Part shown: piece by piece, positions 1 through 8,070 of the stretch
How positions within the stretch are numbered: the stretch's first letter is position 1
How the letters are laid out: each line of letters starts with the position of its first letter
Source of the DNA: Hallella seregens ATCC 51272
GTDB lineage: Bacteria; Bacteroidota; Bacteroidia; Bacteroidales; Bacteroidaceae
Length of the DNA stretch: 64,000 bases
Assembly: GCF_000518545.1 (NCBI RefSeq)
Contig: NZ_JADU01000017.1
Span: forward strand, 1 to 64,000
Direction of reading: 5' to 3'
Notes under the pieces: model-generated
Told to the model about the DNA's origin: nothing
Databases searched by the model: none
The model's input: only the letters and a program-made list of their open reading frames with translations
Position numbers and translations under genes: made by a program

Positions 1-150
1 GATGTCCCACAAATCAGGATGGATATCGCATTTGCAACTGAACTGGGCAATGGTGCCGTCAATGGTGATACGACACATCACGGGAACGGAACCGTTCTTC
101 TTGGGAGCGTTCTTTTTGAGGTAGAACAGAACCTTAAACGTACTACGCAT
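1..150 (-). CDS. Tyrosine recombinase/integrase, N-terminal fragment (cut by window edge)
   Basis: Reading the minus strand from the ATG at 150 gives 50 residues beginning MRSTFKVLFYLKKNAPKKNG and continuing with VMCRITIDGTIAQFSCKC. This basic opening followed by a short beta-rich segment is the arm-type DNA-binding domain at the start of Bacteroidales conjugative-transposon and phage integrases. The SAM-like core-binding and catalytic domains would lie to the left, outside the window. Family knowledge: such enzymes cut and rejoin DNA at attachment sites, and usually sit at one end of their element. A -7 box at 173-180 lies just upstream. Whether the protein is intact cannot be judged from this fragment. 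Confidence 0.8.
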   Translation of the reverse strand, partial: MRSTFKVLFYLKKNAPKKNGSVPVMCRITIDGTIAQFSCKCDIHPDLWDI

Positions 151-172
151 AACTCTGACTTTTTACGGTTTA

Positions 173-180
173 CAAAACTA
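173..180 (-). promoter_or_regulatory. -7 promoter box of the integrase gene
   Basis: The minus strand reads TAGTTTTG, a match to the Bacteroidota -7 consensus TAnnTTTG, ending 23 bases before the integrase ATG. I see no good -33 TTTG at the usual 19-21 base spacing. Confidence 0.45.
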
Positions 181-250
181 TTCATTGTCAGGTTATTTGT
201 TGCTATGCAAAACATTGTCGTTCAATGGTAAAGAAACAATCCGCAATTTA

Positions 251-282
251 TTTGCCTGTTTCTTTTCATCGACGTACCTTTG
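251..282 (+). promoter_or_regulatory. Consensus Bacteroidota promoter, divergent from the integrase
   Basis: TTTG at 251-254, a 20-base spacer and TACCTTTG at 275-282 match the -33/-7 consensus exactly. It points right, but the next recognisable gene starts 340 bases away, so it may drive a small RNA, a very short gene of the mobile element, or a long leader of the fucosidase gene. Confidence 0.6.
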
Positions 283-572
283 CAGGAGGTAATCCCCGAA
301 GTTCAGGTCGGATTTTGCACTGTTCGTTACCGCTTTTCCCAATCCTCATTTGCAAAGGAGGTGGTAATGTTTTGGTAACGCTGCTCTGTCCGAAGTTGGT
401 ATAACCCCGTCTTTTCGAGGTTTTGCGTCGAAAGGGTCAAAAAACAGAACTGACTGACTCACAAATCATTCACGCTATTTCGCCTTTTCTTGAACCTTGG
501 GGATAGATTTTTACAAAAAGGAGTGCAGCCCCAAAGAAATGCTGAACTTTTCTGCGCCAAAACGGTTTTTTC

Positions 573-596
573 ACAAATATTATTCGTAATATTGCA
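573..596 (+). promoter_or_regulatory. Candidate operator upstream of fucosidase; identical copy upstream of the sialic acid operon
   Basis: The core AATATTATTCGTAATATT is an inverted repeat with 7-base arms and a 4-base TTCG centre. The whole 24-base block from 573 to 596 recurs exactly on the minus strand at 25058-25035. A -7-like TAATATTG (587-594) sits inside it and ends 30 bases before the fucosidase ATG, so a protein bound here would cover the promoter. The identity and the palindrome are seen directly; operator function is inferred. Confidence 0.6.
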
Positions 597-624
597 GTTA
601 TTGTTTAACCCTCTATGTCATGAT

Positions 625-2190
625 ATGAACAAACAAAAACAACTGTTCCAGATACCGGCCCGATGGCTTCCGCTTGCCATGAAGGCAGGTTTGTGCCTCT
701 CGTTGGCGCTTCTGCCCCACCTCGTCAAGGCTCAGGAACCCAACATCGTGGTCATCGACCCAACCGATTCGCCGGCAGAAATCATCAGGAAGGCGGTTCG
801 GGTGAGACCCTCCGAGCGGCAGTTCCGCTGGCAGCAGCAAGAGCTGACGGCCTTTATCCACTTTGGTATCAACACCTTTACCGACCGCGAATGGGGAGAC
901 GGAACCGAGCAACCCTCCGTATTTGCACCCACGGCCTTGGATGCCGACCAGTGGATCAAGGTTCTGAAAGACGCCGGTTTCAAGTGCGCCATCCTCACCT
1001 GCAAGCATCACGACGGCTTCTGTCTCTGGCCATCTGCCTACACGGAGCACAGCGTGAAGCGCTCGCCTTGGCAAAACGGGCGGGGCGATGTGGTGCGCGA
1101 GGTAAGCGACGCATGCAAGAAACATGGCATTTCATTTGGTGTTTATCTGTCGCCCTGGGATCGCAACTCCCCGCTTTATGGAACGGAGGACTACAATGAC
1201 TACTTCGTTCATCAGCTCACCGAGCTGCTGACCCGGTACGGCAAGGTGGGCGAGGTGTGGTTCGACGGTGCCTGCGGCGAAGGCCCAAACGGGAAAAGGC
1301 AGTCCTACGACTTTGTCAGATGGTACCAAGTAATCCGCCAACTCCAGCCGGAAGCGGTCATCGCAGTGATGGGGCCCGACGTGCGCTGGGTGGGAACAGA
1401 GACCGGACGGGGCCGGGAGACGGAGTGGAGCGTTGTTCCCAACGACAACCTCGACCAAAAAGCAATAGCCCAAAACTCGCAGACCGAAATGCTCGCACAA
1501 CCGGCAGGAGACATGACCGGGCAGGATTTGGGCAGCCGGAAAGTGATAGAGAAAGCCAAGACGCTCGTGTGGTATCCCGCAGAAATAGACGTGTCCATAC
1601 GCCCGGGATGGTTCCATCACGACCATGAAGACGCCAAAGTCAAGACTCCACAGGAGTTGATGGACATTTATTTCAGCTCCGTCGGGAGAAACGGTGTCCT
1701 GCTGCTAAACGTTCCGCCCAATCGGGAAGGCCGCTTCTCAGAGGCAGACGTACGAAGCCTGAAGGACATGAAAACACTGCACGACAGCATATTCGCCCGA
1801 AACCTGCTGTCCAAGGCGCATGTCAAATGCCCATCGGGAAAAGGAAACTTAAGGGCCATAACCGACGGAAATTACGACACATCCTATCAGCTGGCCGGCA
1901 AACGAGGCGTGGCGACCATCACCTTTACCCTCGGTCAAGAAGAAAAATTCAACGTGCTCGCCCTTCAAGAGGACATTCGCCAAGGGCAACGCGTGGAGAA
2001 ATTCACGGCCGAAGTGAGGAATCAGGACGGCGAATGGGAAAAAATCGCAGAGGGAACAACCGTGGGCTTCAAACGATTGCTAAGGTTCCCGGCGGCCCAA
2101 GGAAAGCAAATACGCGTGAACATTCTACAGGCAAGGGATGTGCCTTGCATCGCAGAAATCGGCCTTTACCATTCGGAAGCCCTGTATTGA
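625..2190 (+). CDS. Alpha-L-fucosidase, GH29, with C-terminal F5/8 type C-like domain
   Basis: Retaining exo-fucosidase, removing terminal L-fucose from glycans. From ATG 625 it is 521 residues with a signal peptide (about 1-36, ending LVKAQ), so it acts in the periplasm or outside. The GH29 barrel shows FIHFGINTF, ILTCKHHDGFCLWPS and VWFDGACGEG, where Asp214 is the expected nucleophile. The last 125 residues, from about 395, look like a discoidin (F5/8 type C) carbohydrate-binding domain, common in GH29 enzymes. An in-frame extension back to 490 has no signal-like N-terminus, so 625 is preferred. It stands alone, but its upstream 24-base element is shared with the sialic acid operon, which suggests it works on the same sialylated, fucosylated host glycans. 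Linkage preference cannot be read from sequence. Confidence 0.9.
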   Translation: MNKQKQLFQIPARWLPLAMKAGLCLSLALLPHLVKAQEPNIVVIDPTDSPAEIIRKAVRVRPSERQFRWQQQELTAFIHFGINTFTDREWGDGTEQPSVFAPTALDADQWIKVLKDAGFKCAILTCKHHDGFCLWPSAYTEHSVKRSPWQNGRGDVVREVSDACKKHGISFGVYLSPWDRNSPLYGTEDYNDYFVHQLTELLTRYGKVGEVWFDGACGEGPNGKRQSYDFVRWYQVIRQLQPEAVIAVMGPDVRWVGTETGRGRETEWSVVPNDNLDQKAIAQNSQTEMLAQPAGDMTGQDLGSRKVIEKAKTLVWYPAEIDVSIRPGWFHHDHEDAKVKTPQELMDIYFSSVGRNGVLLLNVPPNREGRFSEADVRSLKDMKTLHDSIFARNLLSKAHVKCPSGKGNLRAITDGNYDTSYQLAGKRGVATITFTLGQEEKFNVLALQEDIRQGQRVEKFTAEVRNQDGEWEKIAEGTTVGFKRLLRFPAAQGKQIRVNILQARDVPCIAEIGLYHSEALY

Positions 2191-2206
2191 TGATATAAGA
2201 TGACAG

Positions 2207-2249
2207 GCATGCAGCGGGGGCACACCTTGGGTGTGCCCCCGCTGCATGC
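2207..2249. terminator. Perfect 20-bp stem between convergent genes
   Basis: Positions 2207-2226 (GCATGCAGCGGGGGCACACC) pair perfectly with 2230-2249 around a 3-base loop. It begins 16 bases after the fucosidase stop and faces the end of the convergent FKBP gene. It lacks a clear T tract on either side, so it may act as a bidirectional terminator or as a 3' end stabiliser. Confidence 0.7.
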
Positions 2250-2258
2250 TTGGTTTTC

Positions 2259-2281
2259 GGGACATACAGGGCGTATGTCCC
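2259..2281. repeat. Second hairpin next to the terminator
   Basis: GGGACATAC (2259-2267) and GTATGTCCC (2273-2281) form a perfect 9-bp stem with a 5-base loop, ten bases after the first hairpin. It lies before the 3' end of the minus-strand FKBP gene and may terminate that transcript, or it may be a small dispersed repeat. Confidence 0.5.
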
Positions 2282-2328
2282 TATGAATCGGCAACAAACC
2301 AAGGGGTTGACCAGCCCTCGTTGGGGAG

Positions 2329-3033
2329 TTACTCGCTCACCCAGTCCGTGCCACGCTTGGCGTGGAAGTTGGGAACGGGGGTGCCTGCACGGAAGTAAGC
2401 CACGAGGTTGATGTCGAACGTCAGCACCGAGTAGGCAGGGATGGCCGCATTGCCCTTGGTTCCTGCACCCAAGGGCCACGCCATGTAGACCTCCCACTCG
2501 TCGCCGATGTGCATGCGCTGCAAGGCGGTGGCGAAGCCGTCGTAGAGGCCGGCCACGGCAAACTGGGCCGGTGCGGCCGTCGCCGTGGACGTGGCCTTGT
2601 TCCACGAAGAGTCAAACTCGCGGCCGTTGGGATAGGATGCGGAGGGCAGCAGACGGCCCTTGTAGTGCACCCGCACGGAGTCGGTGTAGAGCGGACTGCC
2701 CGAACCCGTACCCTCCTTGAGCACGTGCACTATAATAGAATAGGTGTTGTCCGTGCGCAGGGTGTCGGGGATGCTCCAGCTCTTGTATATCTTCCACGTG
2801 GTGTCGCCGGCGGCAATACGCTGCTGGGCCTGGGTGTAGAGGTTATTCCAATAAGCGGTGTTGGTGTTCCGCCAGTCGGGGTACTCCTCGGTCTCGTCGG
2901 TGGCTTCCGAGCACGAGGCCAGCCCCAGCGCCAAAGCCATGAGGGCCAGGGGCAGCAAGGCCAAGGCACGGCGCAGGGCGCGGCGGGCATTGGCCGCCGC
3001 GCCTTGCAGGATGATATTGTCGTGATGCTTCAT
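2329..3033 (-). CDS. FKBP-type peptidyl-prolyl isomerase lipoprotein
   Basis: A 234-residue protein with a long basic N-terminus, a hydrophobic stretch and a lipobox LASC (Cys41), so it is probably a lipoprotein. The second half carries an FKBP domain (TDSVRVHYKGRLL, FDSSW, GLYDGFATALQRMHIGDEWEVYMAW, and YSVLTFDINLV near the end) that catalyses cis/trans isomerisation of proline bonds in exported proteins. The ATG at 3033 lies 7 bases after the glyS stop; an ATG at 3060 would overlap glyS by 20 bases and lengthen an already long n-region. It is probably co-transcribed with glyS. The client proteins are unknown. Confidence 0.85.
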   Translation of the reverse strand: MKHHDNIILQGAAANARRALRRALALLPLALMALALGLASCSEATDETEEYPDWRNTNTAYWNNLYTQAQQRIAAGDTTWKIYKSWSIPDTLRTDNTYSIIVHVLKEGTGSGSPLYTDSVRVHYKGRLLPSASYPNGREFDSSWNKATSTATAAPAQFAVAGLYDGFATALQRMHIGDEWEVYMAWPLGAGTKGNAAIPAYSVLTFDINLVAYFRAGTPVPNFHAKRGTDWVSE

Positions 3034-3040
3034 ACGGTGT

Positions 3041-4609
3041 TTACTTGTCGAGTCCGGCAATCTGCTGCCCGAGCTTCTTCAGCACGGAGATAATGCTCAC
3101 CCGGTCTTCGATGATGGCACGCAGCTGGTCAATGTCCACACGCTCCTGCAGCATGGTGTCGCGGTGGCGCAGCGTCACCTTGTGGTCGTTGGGGGTGTCG
3201 TGGTCCACGGTGACACAGTAGGGAGTGCCCACGGCATCCTGACGGCGGTAGCGTTTGCCGATGGAGTCCTTGGGGTCGCCGTAGTGGGTGTTGAAGTGGA
3301 ATTTCAGCTCGTCCACTATCTGATGAGCAATCTCAGGCAGCCCGTCTTTCTTGTCGAGCGGGAACACAGCGCACTTCACCGGGGCCAGCGCCTCGGGCAG
3401 TTTCAGCACCACACGGCTCTCGCCGTTCTCCATTTGCTCCTCCGTGTAGGCGTGGCACATCACGCTGAGGAACATGCGATCCACGCCGATGGAGGTCTCC
3501 ACGTCGTACGGCGTGTAGCTCTCGTTGGTGTCGGGGTCGAAGTATTTGATGCTGCGGCCCGAGTATTTCTCGTGCTGCGACAGGTCGAAGTCGGTACGGC
3601 TGTGGATGCCCTCCACTTCCTTGAAGCCGAACGGCATCTTGAATTCAATGTCGGTGGCGGCGTTGGCATAGTGGGCCAGCTTCTCGTGGTCGTGGTAGCG
3701 GTAGTTGTCGTTGCCCATACCCAGAGCCTCGTGCCAGGCCAGGCGCACCCGTTTCCAGTATTCAAACCACTTCATCTCGGTGCCGGGCTGGCAGAAGAAC
3801 TGCATCTCCATCTGCTCGAACTCGCGCATGCGGAACACAAACTGGCGGGCCACAATCTCGTTGCGGAACGCTTTGCCTATCTGGGCGATACCGAAAGGCA
3901 GCTTCATGCGGCCCGTCTTCTGCACGTTCAGATAGTTTACAAAGATGCCCTGTGCCGTCTCGGGGCGCAGGTAAATCTTGTTGGCGGCATCCGACACGGA
4001 GCCCATTTCGGTGGAGAACATCAGGTTGAACTGGCGCACGTCGGTCCAGTTTTTGGTGCCCGAAATGGGGTCTGCGATGCCCTCGTCAAGGATGATTTGC
4101 TTCAGTGCTTCGAGGTCGGGGCCCTGCATGGCCTCGGTATAGCGGGCATGAAGCGCGTCGCGCTTCTGCAGGTTTTCCAGCACGCGGGGGTTGGTCTGGC
4201 GGAACTTGGCCTCGTCGAACACGTCGCCAAATTTCTTCTGCGCCTTTTTAACCTCCTTGTCTATCTTCTCCTCGTACTTGGCAATCTGGTCTTCTATCAG
4301 GTTGTCGGCACGGTAGCGCTTCTTGGAGTCGCGGTTGTCGATGAGGGGATCATTGAAAGCATCGACATGCCCGCTGGCTTTCCACGTGGTGGGGTGCATG
4401 AAGATACTGGCATCGATGCCCACGATATTCTCGTGCAGCAACACCATAGACTGCCACCAATATTGCTTGATATTATTCTTGAGCTCCACGCCATTCTGAC
4501 CGTAGTCGTACACGGCGGCGAGCCCGTCATAGATTTCCGAACTGGGGAAAACGAAGCCATACTCCTTGCAATGGCTTACAATCTTCTTGAAAACATCTTC
4601 CTGTGCCAT
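3041..4609 (-). CDS. glyS: Glycyl-tRNA synthetase (homodimeric class II type)
   Basis: Charges tRNA-Gly with glycine using ATP. The 522-residue length and order of motifs fit the alpha2-type GlyRS of Bacteroidota: N-terminal IVSHCKEYGFVFPSSEIYDG, class II motif 2 FRNEI...REFEQMEMQFF, motif 3 GVDRMFLSVM, then the anticodon-binding domain starting LPEALAPVKCAVFPL. The start at 4609 follows a -7 box at 4651-4644 with a leader of about 30 bases. The FKBP lipoprotein gene follows 7 bases downstream. Nothing is unusual in the sequence. Confidence 0.97.
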   Translation of the reverse strand: MAQEDVFKKIVSHCKEYGFVFPSSEIYDGLAAVYDYGQNGVELKNNIKQYWWQSMVLLHENIVGIDASIFMHPTTWKASGHVDAFNDPLIDNRDSKKRYRADNLIEDQIAKYEEKIDKEVKKAQKKFGDVFDEAKFRQTNPRVLENLQKRDALHARYTEAMQGPDLEALKQIILDEGIADPISGTKNWTDVRQFNLMFSTEMGSVSDAANKIYLRPETAQGIFVNYLNVQKTGRMKLPFGIAQIGKAFRNEIVARQFVFRMREFEQMEMQFFCQPGTEMKWFEYWKRVRLAWHEALGMGNDNYRYHDHEKLAHYANAATDIEFKMPFGFKEVEGIHSRTDFDLSQHEKYSGRSIKYFDPDTNESYTPYDVETSIGVDRMFLSVMCHAYTEEQMENGESRVVLKLPEALAPVKCAVFPLDKKDGLPEIAHQIVDELKFHFNTHYGDPKDSIGKRYRRQDAVGTPYCVTVDHDTPNDHKVTLRHRDTMLQERVDIDQLRAIIEDRVSIISVLKKLGQQIAGLDK

Positions 4610-4643
4610 GTTTATTACTTGCTTGTTTTGATATAATTTGGTG

Positions 4644-4651
4644 CAAAGGTA
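4644..4651 (-). promoter_or_regulatory. -7 promoter box of glyS
   Basis: The minus strand reads TACCTTTG, an exact TAnnTTTG match, 34 bases before the glyS ATG. No -33 TTTG is evident at the standard spacing. Confidence 0.5.
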
Positions 4652-4863
4652 AGGCTTTTTCAGCGATTACGGCCGGGACGAAGCGTTAAAATAGGGTAAA
4701 ATAGAAACTTCCCGCCGACAGACAAAAAAGGCATTGCCCGATGCAAGAAATATGCAGAAAGTGCATTAAAAAAGAGAAAAACGAGTAGGGGAAAAACGTT
4801 CCTTTGCCGTTATATTTCAAAAAACAAGACTGCAAACAGAAAAAAGAACGTTAGCAAGCAACC

Positions 4864-6429
4864 ATGCAACAGACAACCGAAAACACCGCAACATCGACAG
4901 ACGGACCGTTGGCCGCGCCCATGCTGGCCCGGCTGCGCCAAACCATGCAGCAGCATGCCGACCGCCCCGCACTGTGCATCGACGACCAATATTACACTTA
5001 CCGCCAGCTGGCCCACGCCGTGGGCACCCTGCGCCACGCCCTGCATCCCCTGCCCGACCGCCACGTGGGTCTCGTGGCCAACGACGACCTGCACACCTAT
5101 GCCGCCATCCTGGCCCTGTGGATGGAGGGCAAAAGCTATGTGCCCCTGCACCCGTTGCAGCCCCTGGCCCGCAGCCTTGACATCATCGGGCAGGTGGACA
5201 TACAGACCGTGATAGACACCTCGGACAATACGCGCTACACCGAGCAACGCGTTATCCGCCCTGACCGTCTGGAGCCACAGCCGACAGGCTGGGCCGCAGA
5301 CGGCCCCACGACCGACGACCAGACGGCCTACATCCTCTTCACCTCGGGCAGTACGGGGCGGCCCAAGGGCGTGACCATCACCCTGGGCAACGTGGCAGCC
5401 TTTGCCGACTCGCTCTTTGCACTGGGCATCGAGCTGGGGCCCGACGACCGTTGCCTGCAAATGTTCGACCTGACGTTCGACATGTCGGTGGGCAGCTACC
5501 TGGCCCCATTGCTCTGCGGAGCCTGTGTCTACACCGTGCATCCTGGCCGCATCAAGTGGCAGGAGGTGTACCGGCTGATGGAGCAATACGCCATCACCGA
5601 GGCCCAGCTGGTGCCTTCGGTCATTCATTACATGCGCCCCTACTTCGATGAGATAGAGGCTCTGTCCATGCGCTACGTGCTCTTCGCGGGCGAGGGACTG
5701 CCCGCCGACGACGTGGCGGCGTGGCAACACTGTGTGCCCCGGGCCGAAGTGTGGAACGTGTATGGCCCCACGGAGAACACCGTCTACAGCACAGGCTACC
5801 TCATCCCCCGCAACAACATGGCCGCCTACAACGGCATCGTGGGCATAGGGCGCGCCATGCGCCACGTGCAACTGCGCGTGGCTGACGGGCAAGGCCGCCC
5901 CCTGCCCGCCGGACAGCCGGGCGAACTGTGCCTGGCCGGCCGTCAGCTCACCCCCGGCTACTGGGCCAACACCGAGAAAAACCGAGAGGCTTTCTTCGAG
6001 GCCGACGGCCAGCGTTGGTACCGCACGGGCGACATCTGCGAGCTGCAGGCCGACGGCACCCTGCTCTATCAGGGCCGGCGCGACTCCCAGGTGCAGATAC
6101 AGGGCTACCGCGTGGAGCTGAGCGAGATAGAGCATGTGGCCCGCACGTTCTACCATAAGGAGACGGGCGTGGCTGTAGTGCCGATGAACAACGGCAGCGG
6201 CGACATAGCCCTCTGCCTGGCTGTAGAGGGCACAGACGGGCAGACCGACAGGCCCTTGATGGCCCATCTGCGGCAATATCTGCCCCAGTACATGCTGCCC
6301 ACGCAGATACTCCACCTGCCGCAATTCCCACAAAATACCAGCAACAAGATAGACCGCAAGGAGATTCAGCGGTTGGCCATTGACCATTATCATCACAACA
6401 TCCCATCATGGAAAGAGAAGAAGTATTGA
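4864..6429 (+). CDS. Amino acid adenylating enzyme, DltA-like
   Basis: A 521-residue stand-alone adenylation domain of the ANL superfamily, the same length class as DltA (D-alanine carrier-protein ligase). Core motifs are clear: LFTSGSTGRPKGV (residues 158-170), FDLTFDMSVGSY (matching the DltA region whose Asp holds the amino group), VYGPTENTVYSTGY, YRTGDICEL, GYRVELSEIE and the C-terminal NKIDRKEI lysine. It should activate an amino acid with ATP and load it on the carrier protein encoded next, whose ATG overlaps this stop by 22 bases. The surviving amino-group Asp argues for an amino acid rather than a fatty acid; D-alanine is a guess from gene order. Confidence 0.88.
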   Translation: MQQTTENTATSTDGPLAAPMLARLRQTMQQHADRPALCIDDQYYTYRQLAHAVGTLRHALHPLPDRHVGLVANDDLHTYAAILALWMEGKSYVPLHPLQPLARSLDIIGQVDIQTVIDTSDNTRYTEQRVIRPDRLEPQPTGWAADGPTTDDQTAYILFTSGSTGRPKGVTITLGNVAAFADSLFALGIELGPDDRCLQMFDLTFDMSVGSYLAPLLCGACVYTVHPGRIKWQEVYRLMEQYAITEAQLVPSVIHYMRPYFDEIEALSMRYVLFAGEGLPADDVAAWQHCVPRAEVWNVYGPTENTVYSTGYLIPRNNMAAYNGIVGIGRAMRHVQLRVADGQGRPLPAGQPGELCLAGRQLTPGYWANTEKNREAFFEADGQRWYRTGDICELQADGTLLYQGRRDSQVQIQGYRVELSEIEHVARTFYHKETGVAVVPMNNGSGDIALCLAVEGTDGQTDRPLMAHLRQYLPQYMLPTQILHLPQFPQNTSNKIDRKEIQRLAIDHYHHNIPSWKEKKY

Positions 6430-6650
6430 CTCAACTCAACGAGATTTTTGCAGAAGTATTCAAACGTCCCGGCATGCAGCTGGACTATGCACAGTCGGCC
6501 GATGACATAGACGAGTGGGACTCGCTCACCAATATGACGCTCATCAGCGAAGTGGAGCACCGGTGGGGCTTCAAGTTCAAGCTGCACGACATCATCAAGA
6601 TGCGCAACGTGGGCGACATGGTAGACTGTATCGTGAAGCGCGCCAAATAG
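6408..6650 (+). CDS. Acyl/peptidyl carrier protein, DltC-like
   Basis: An 80-residue acidic helical carrier protein. The phosphopantetheine attachment site is Ser39 in DEWDSLTNM, the usual DSL motif. It would carry the aminoacyl group made by the upstream adenylating enzyme as a thioester to the membrane O-acyltransferase encoded 18 bases downstream. Its start overlaps the end of the adenylating-enzyme gene, which indicates translational coupling. The C-terminus (NVGDMVDCIVKRAK) is ordinary for the family. Confidence 0.9.
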   Translation: MEREEVLTQLNEIFAEVFKRPGMQLDYAQSADDIDEWDSLTNMTLISEVEHRWGFKFKLHDIIKMRNVGDMVDCIVKRAK

Positions 6651-6668
6651 TCCTCAGACACCTTTTTT

Positions 6669-8039
6669 ATGGAATTTCTCACCTTTGCGTTCGTGGCGCT
6701 CTTCGGCATCACGTTTCTGCTCTATTATGCCCGCCCGTCGCGGGCTTGGCAGCACGGCGTGCTGCTGGCTGCAAGCAGCATCTTCATTGCCTATTACCAC
6801 TGGCAGTATCTGGCGGTGGCAGCGGGCGTAACCCTGTTCACTTTCTACATGGGCCGTTGGCTCCACCGCAGTCTCGACACGCGGCAGGCACCCGTCCTCT
6901 TTTGGAGTAGTGTGGCGGGATTGGTCGGTTTCTGGCTGCTGGCCCGCTACTGGTCGGGCATGTTCCCGCTGGGCATCTCGTTCTACACCTTCCAAGCCCT
7001 GGCCTATCTCATTGAGATTTACTGGGAGGAGGAGCCCGAGGACAGCCTGCCCGACTTTACTCTTTACATGCTGCTCTTTGTAAAGTTTCTCTCAGGCCCC
7101 ATCGAACGGGCCGACAACCTGCTGCCACAGCTGAAGACCGGCCGCCGGTTCGACTATGTGGAAGTGACACGCGGACTGAAACTCCTGGGCTGGGGCTGCT
7201 TCCTCAAACTCGTCATTGCCGACCGCATCGGGCCGTCGCTCGACGGTATTCTCGACCAGGTGCGGCAGGCCTCGGGCATGCAGATTCTGGTGGCCACCCT
7301 GCTCTACCCCATCCAACTCTACGCCGATTTTGCCGGCTACACCTGCATGGCTCTCGGACTGGGACGCATGCTGGGCTTCAACCTGCAACCCAACTTCGAC
7401 CGGCCGTTCCTCTCGCAGTCCACGGGCGAACTGTGGCGGAGATGGCACATGTCGCTCTCGTTCTGGGTGCGCGACTACGTGTTTACCCCACTCAACGCCT
7501 CGCTGCGCGGCATGGGACGCACGGGACTCTGCCTGTCGCTGCTCGTCACGTTTGTGACCATCGGTGTGTGGCACGGTGCCGGATGGACGTTTGCCGCATA
7601 CGGACTGTTCCAAGGCCTCATCATCATCTACGAAACACTTTTCAAGACCCAGCGGCAACGGGCCGAGCAGTGCGTGGGGCACCGGCTGTGGGCCGTGGTG
7701 ATGCGGTTGCGCACCTATCTGCTCTTCGCCCTGTCGCTGCTCTTCTTCCGACTGCCCACCATCGGCGACGTGGGCTATGCCTACGCCCATCTGGCCGACG
7801 GGTTCAACACTGACGTCAAGGAGTTGCGCTTGGGGCTGCCCGACCATCTGTGGATTGTCTTTGGCATCGCCGTGGTGCTCATGTTTATCATCGAAGCCCT
7901 GAACAGCCGCCGTGACCTCATACAGTGGAGCGAGCAACAAAGTGCACCCCTGCGCTGGACGCTTTATGTGGTGGCCGTGTTCATCATCTTCCTCTACGGC
8001 TCGTTCGGAGTCGAGAACTTCATCTATGTGCAATTCTAA
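6669..8039 (+). CDS. MBOAT membrane O-acyltransferase, DltB/AlgI-like
   Basis: A 456-residue polytopic inner-membrane protein of the MBOAT family. The signature WRRWHMSLSFWVRDYVFTPL matches the DltB/AlgI loop, and the conserved catalytic-type histidine is His302 in IGVWHGAGWTF. DltB-like proteins take an acyl group from a carrier protein on the cytoplasmic side and pass it across the membrane. It sits between the carrier protein and a DltD-like protein, as in dlt operons. AlgI-type polysaccharide acetylases are the main alternative, but they do not come with an adenylating enzyme and carrier protein. Confidence 0.92.
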   Translation: MEFLTFAFVALFGITFLLYYARPSRAWQHGVLLAASSIFIAYYHWQYLAVAAGVTLFTFYMGRWLHRSLDTRQAPVLFWSSVAGLVGFWLLARYWSGMFPLGISFYTFQALAYLIEIYWEEEPEDSLPDFTLYMLLFVKFLSGPIERADNLLPQLKTGRRFDYVEVTRGLKLLGWGCFLKLVIADRIGPSLDGILDQVRQASGMQILVATLLYPIQLYADFAGYTCMALGLGRMLGFNLQPNFDRPFLSQSTGELWRRWHMSLSFWVRDYVFTPLNASLRGMGRTGLCLSLLVTFVTIGVWHGAGWTFAAYGLFQGLIIIYETLFKTQRQRAEQCVGHRLWAVVMRLRTYLLFALSLLFFRLPTIGDVGYAYAHLADGFNTDVKELRLGLPDHLWIVFGIAVVLMFIIEALNSRRDLIQWSEQQSAPLRWTLYVVAVFIIFLYGSFGVENFIYVQF

Positions 8040-8070
8040 ACAGACATCACCGTCCCATCCCAAGCCGAGC

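Larger units (their letters stand above)
151..624. other. Intergenic region between integrase and fucosidase
   Basis: This stretch has no convincing gene. It holds two outward-facing promoter signals (173-180 minus, 251-282 plus), a short imperfect hairpin near 401-423 (AACCCCG and CGAGGTT arms), and the 24-base element at 573-596. The boundary of the mobile element implied by the integrase is probably somewhere here, but no terminal repeat can be assigned without the other end. Confidence 0.5.

Noticed and set aside
274..283. GTACCTTTGC as a CTnDOT-type attachment core (GTAnnTTTGC)
   Set aside because: The same string is simply the -7 promoter box with flanks, has a proper -33 TTTG 20 bases upstream, and no second copy bordering an element is available here.
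490..624. Start of the fucosidase at 490
   Set aside because: The extra 45 residues are not signal-like and run through the candidate operator; ATG 625 begins a typical signal peptide.
3164..4636. A 490-codon plus-strand open frame
   Set aside because: It is antisense to glyS, whose protein motifs are unmistakable; the plus-strand translation is low-complexity Val/Leu/His-rich.
4810..6396. A 528-codon minus-strand open frame
   Set aside because: It is the complement of the adenylating enzyme gene and has no family features.
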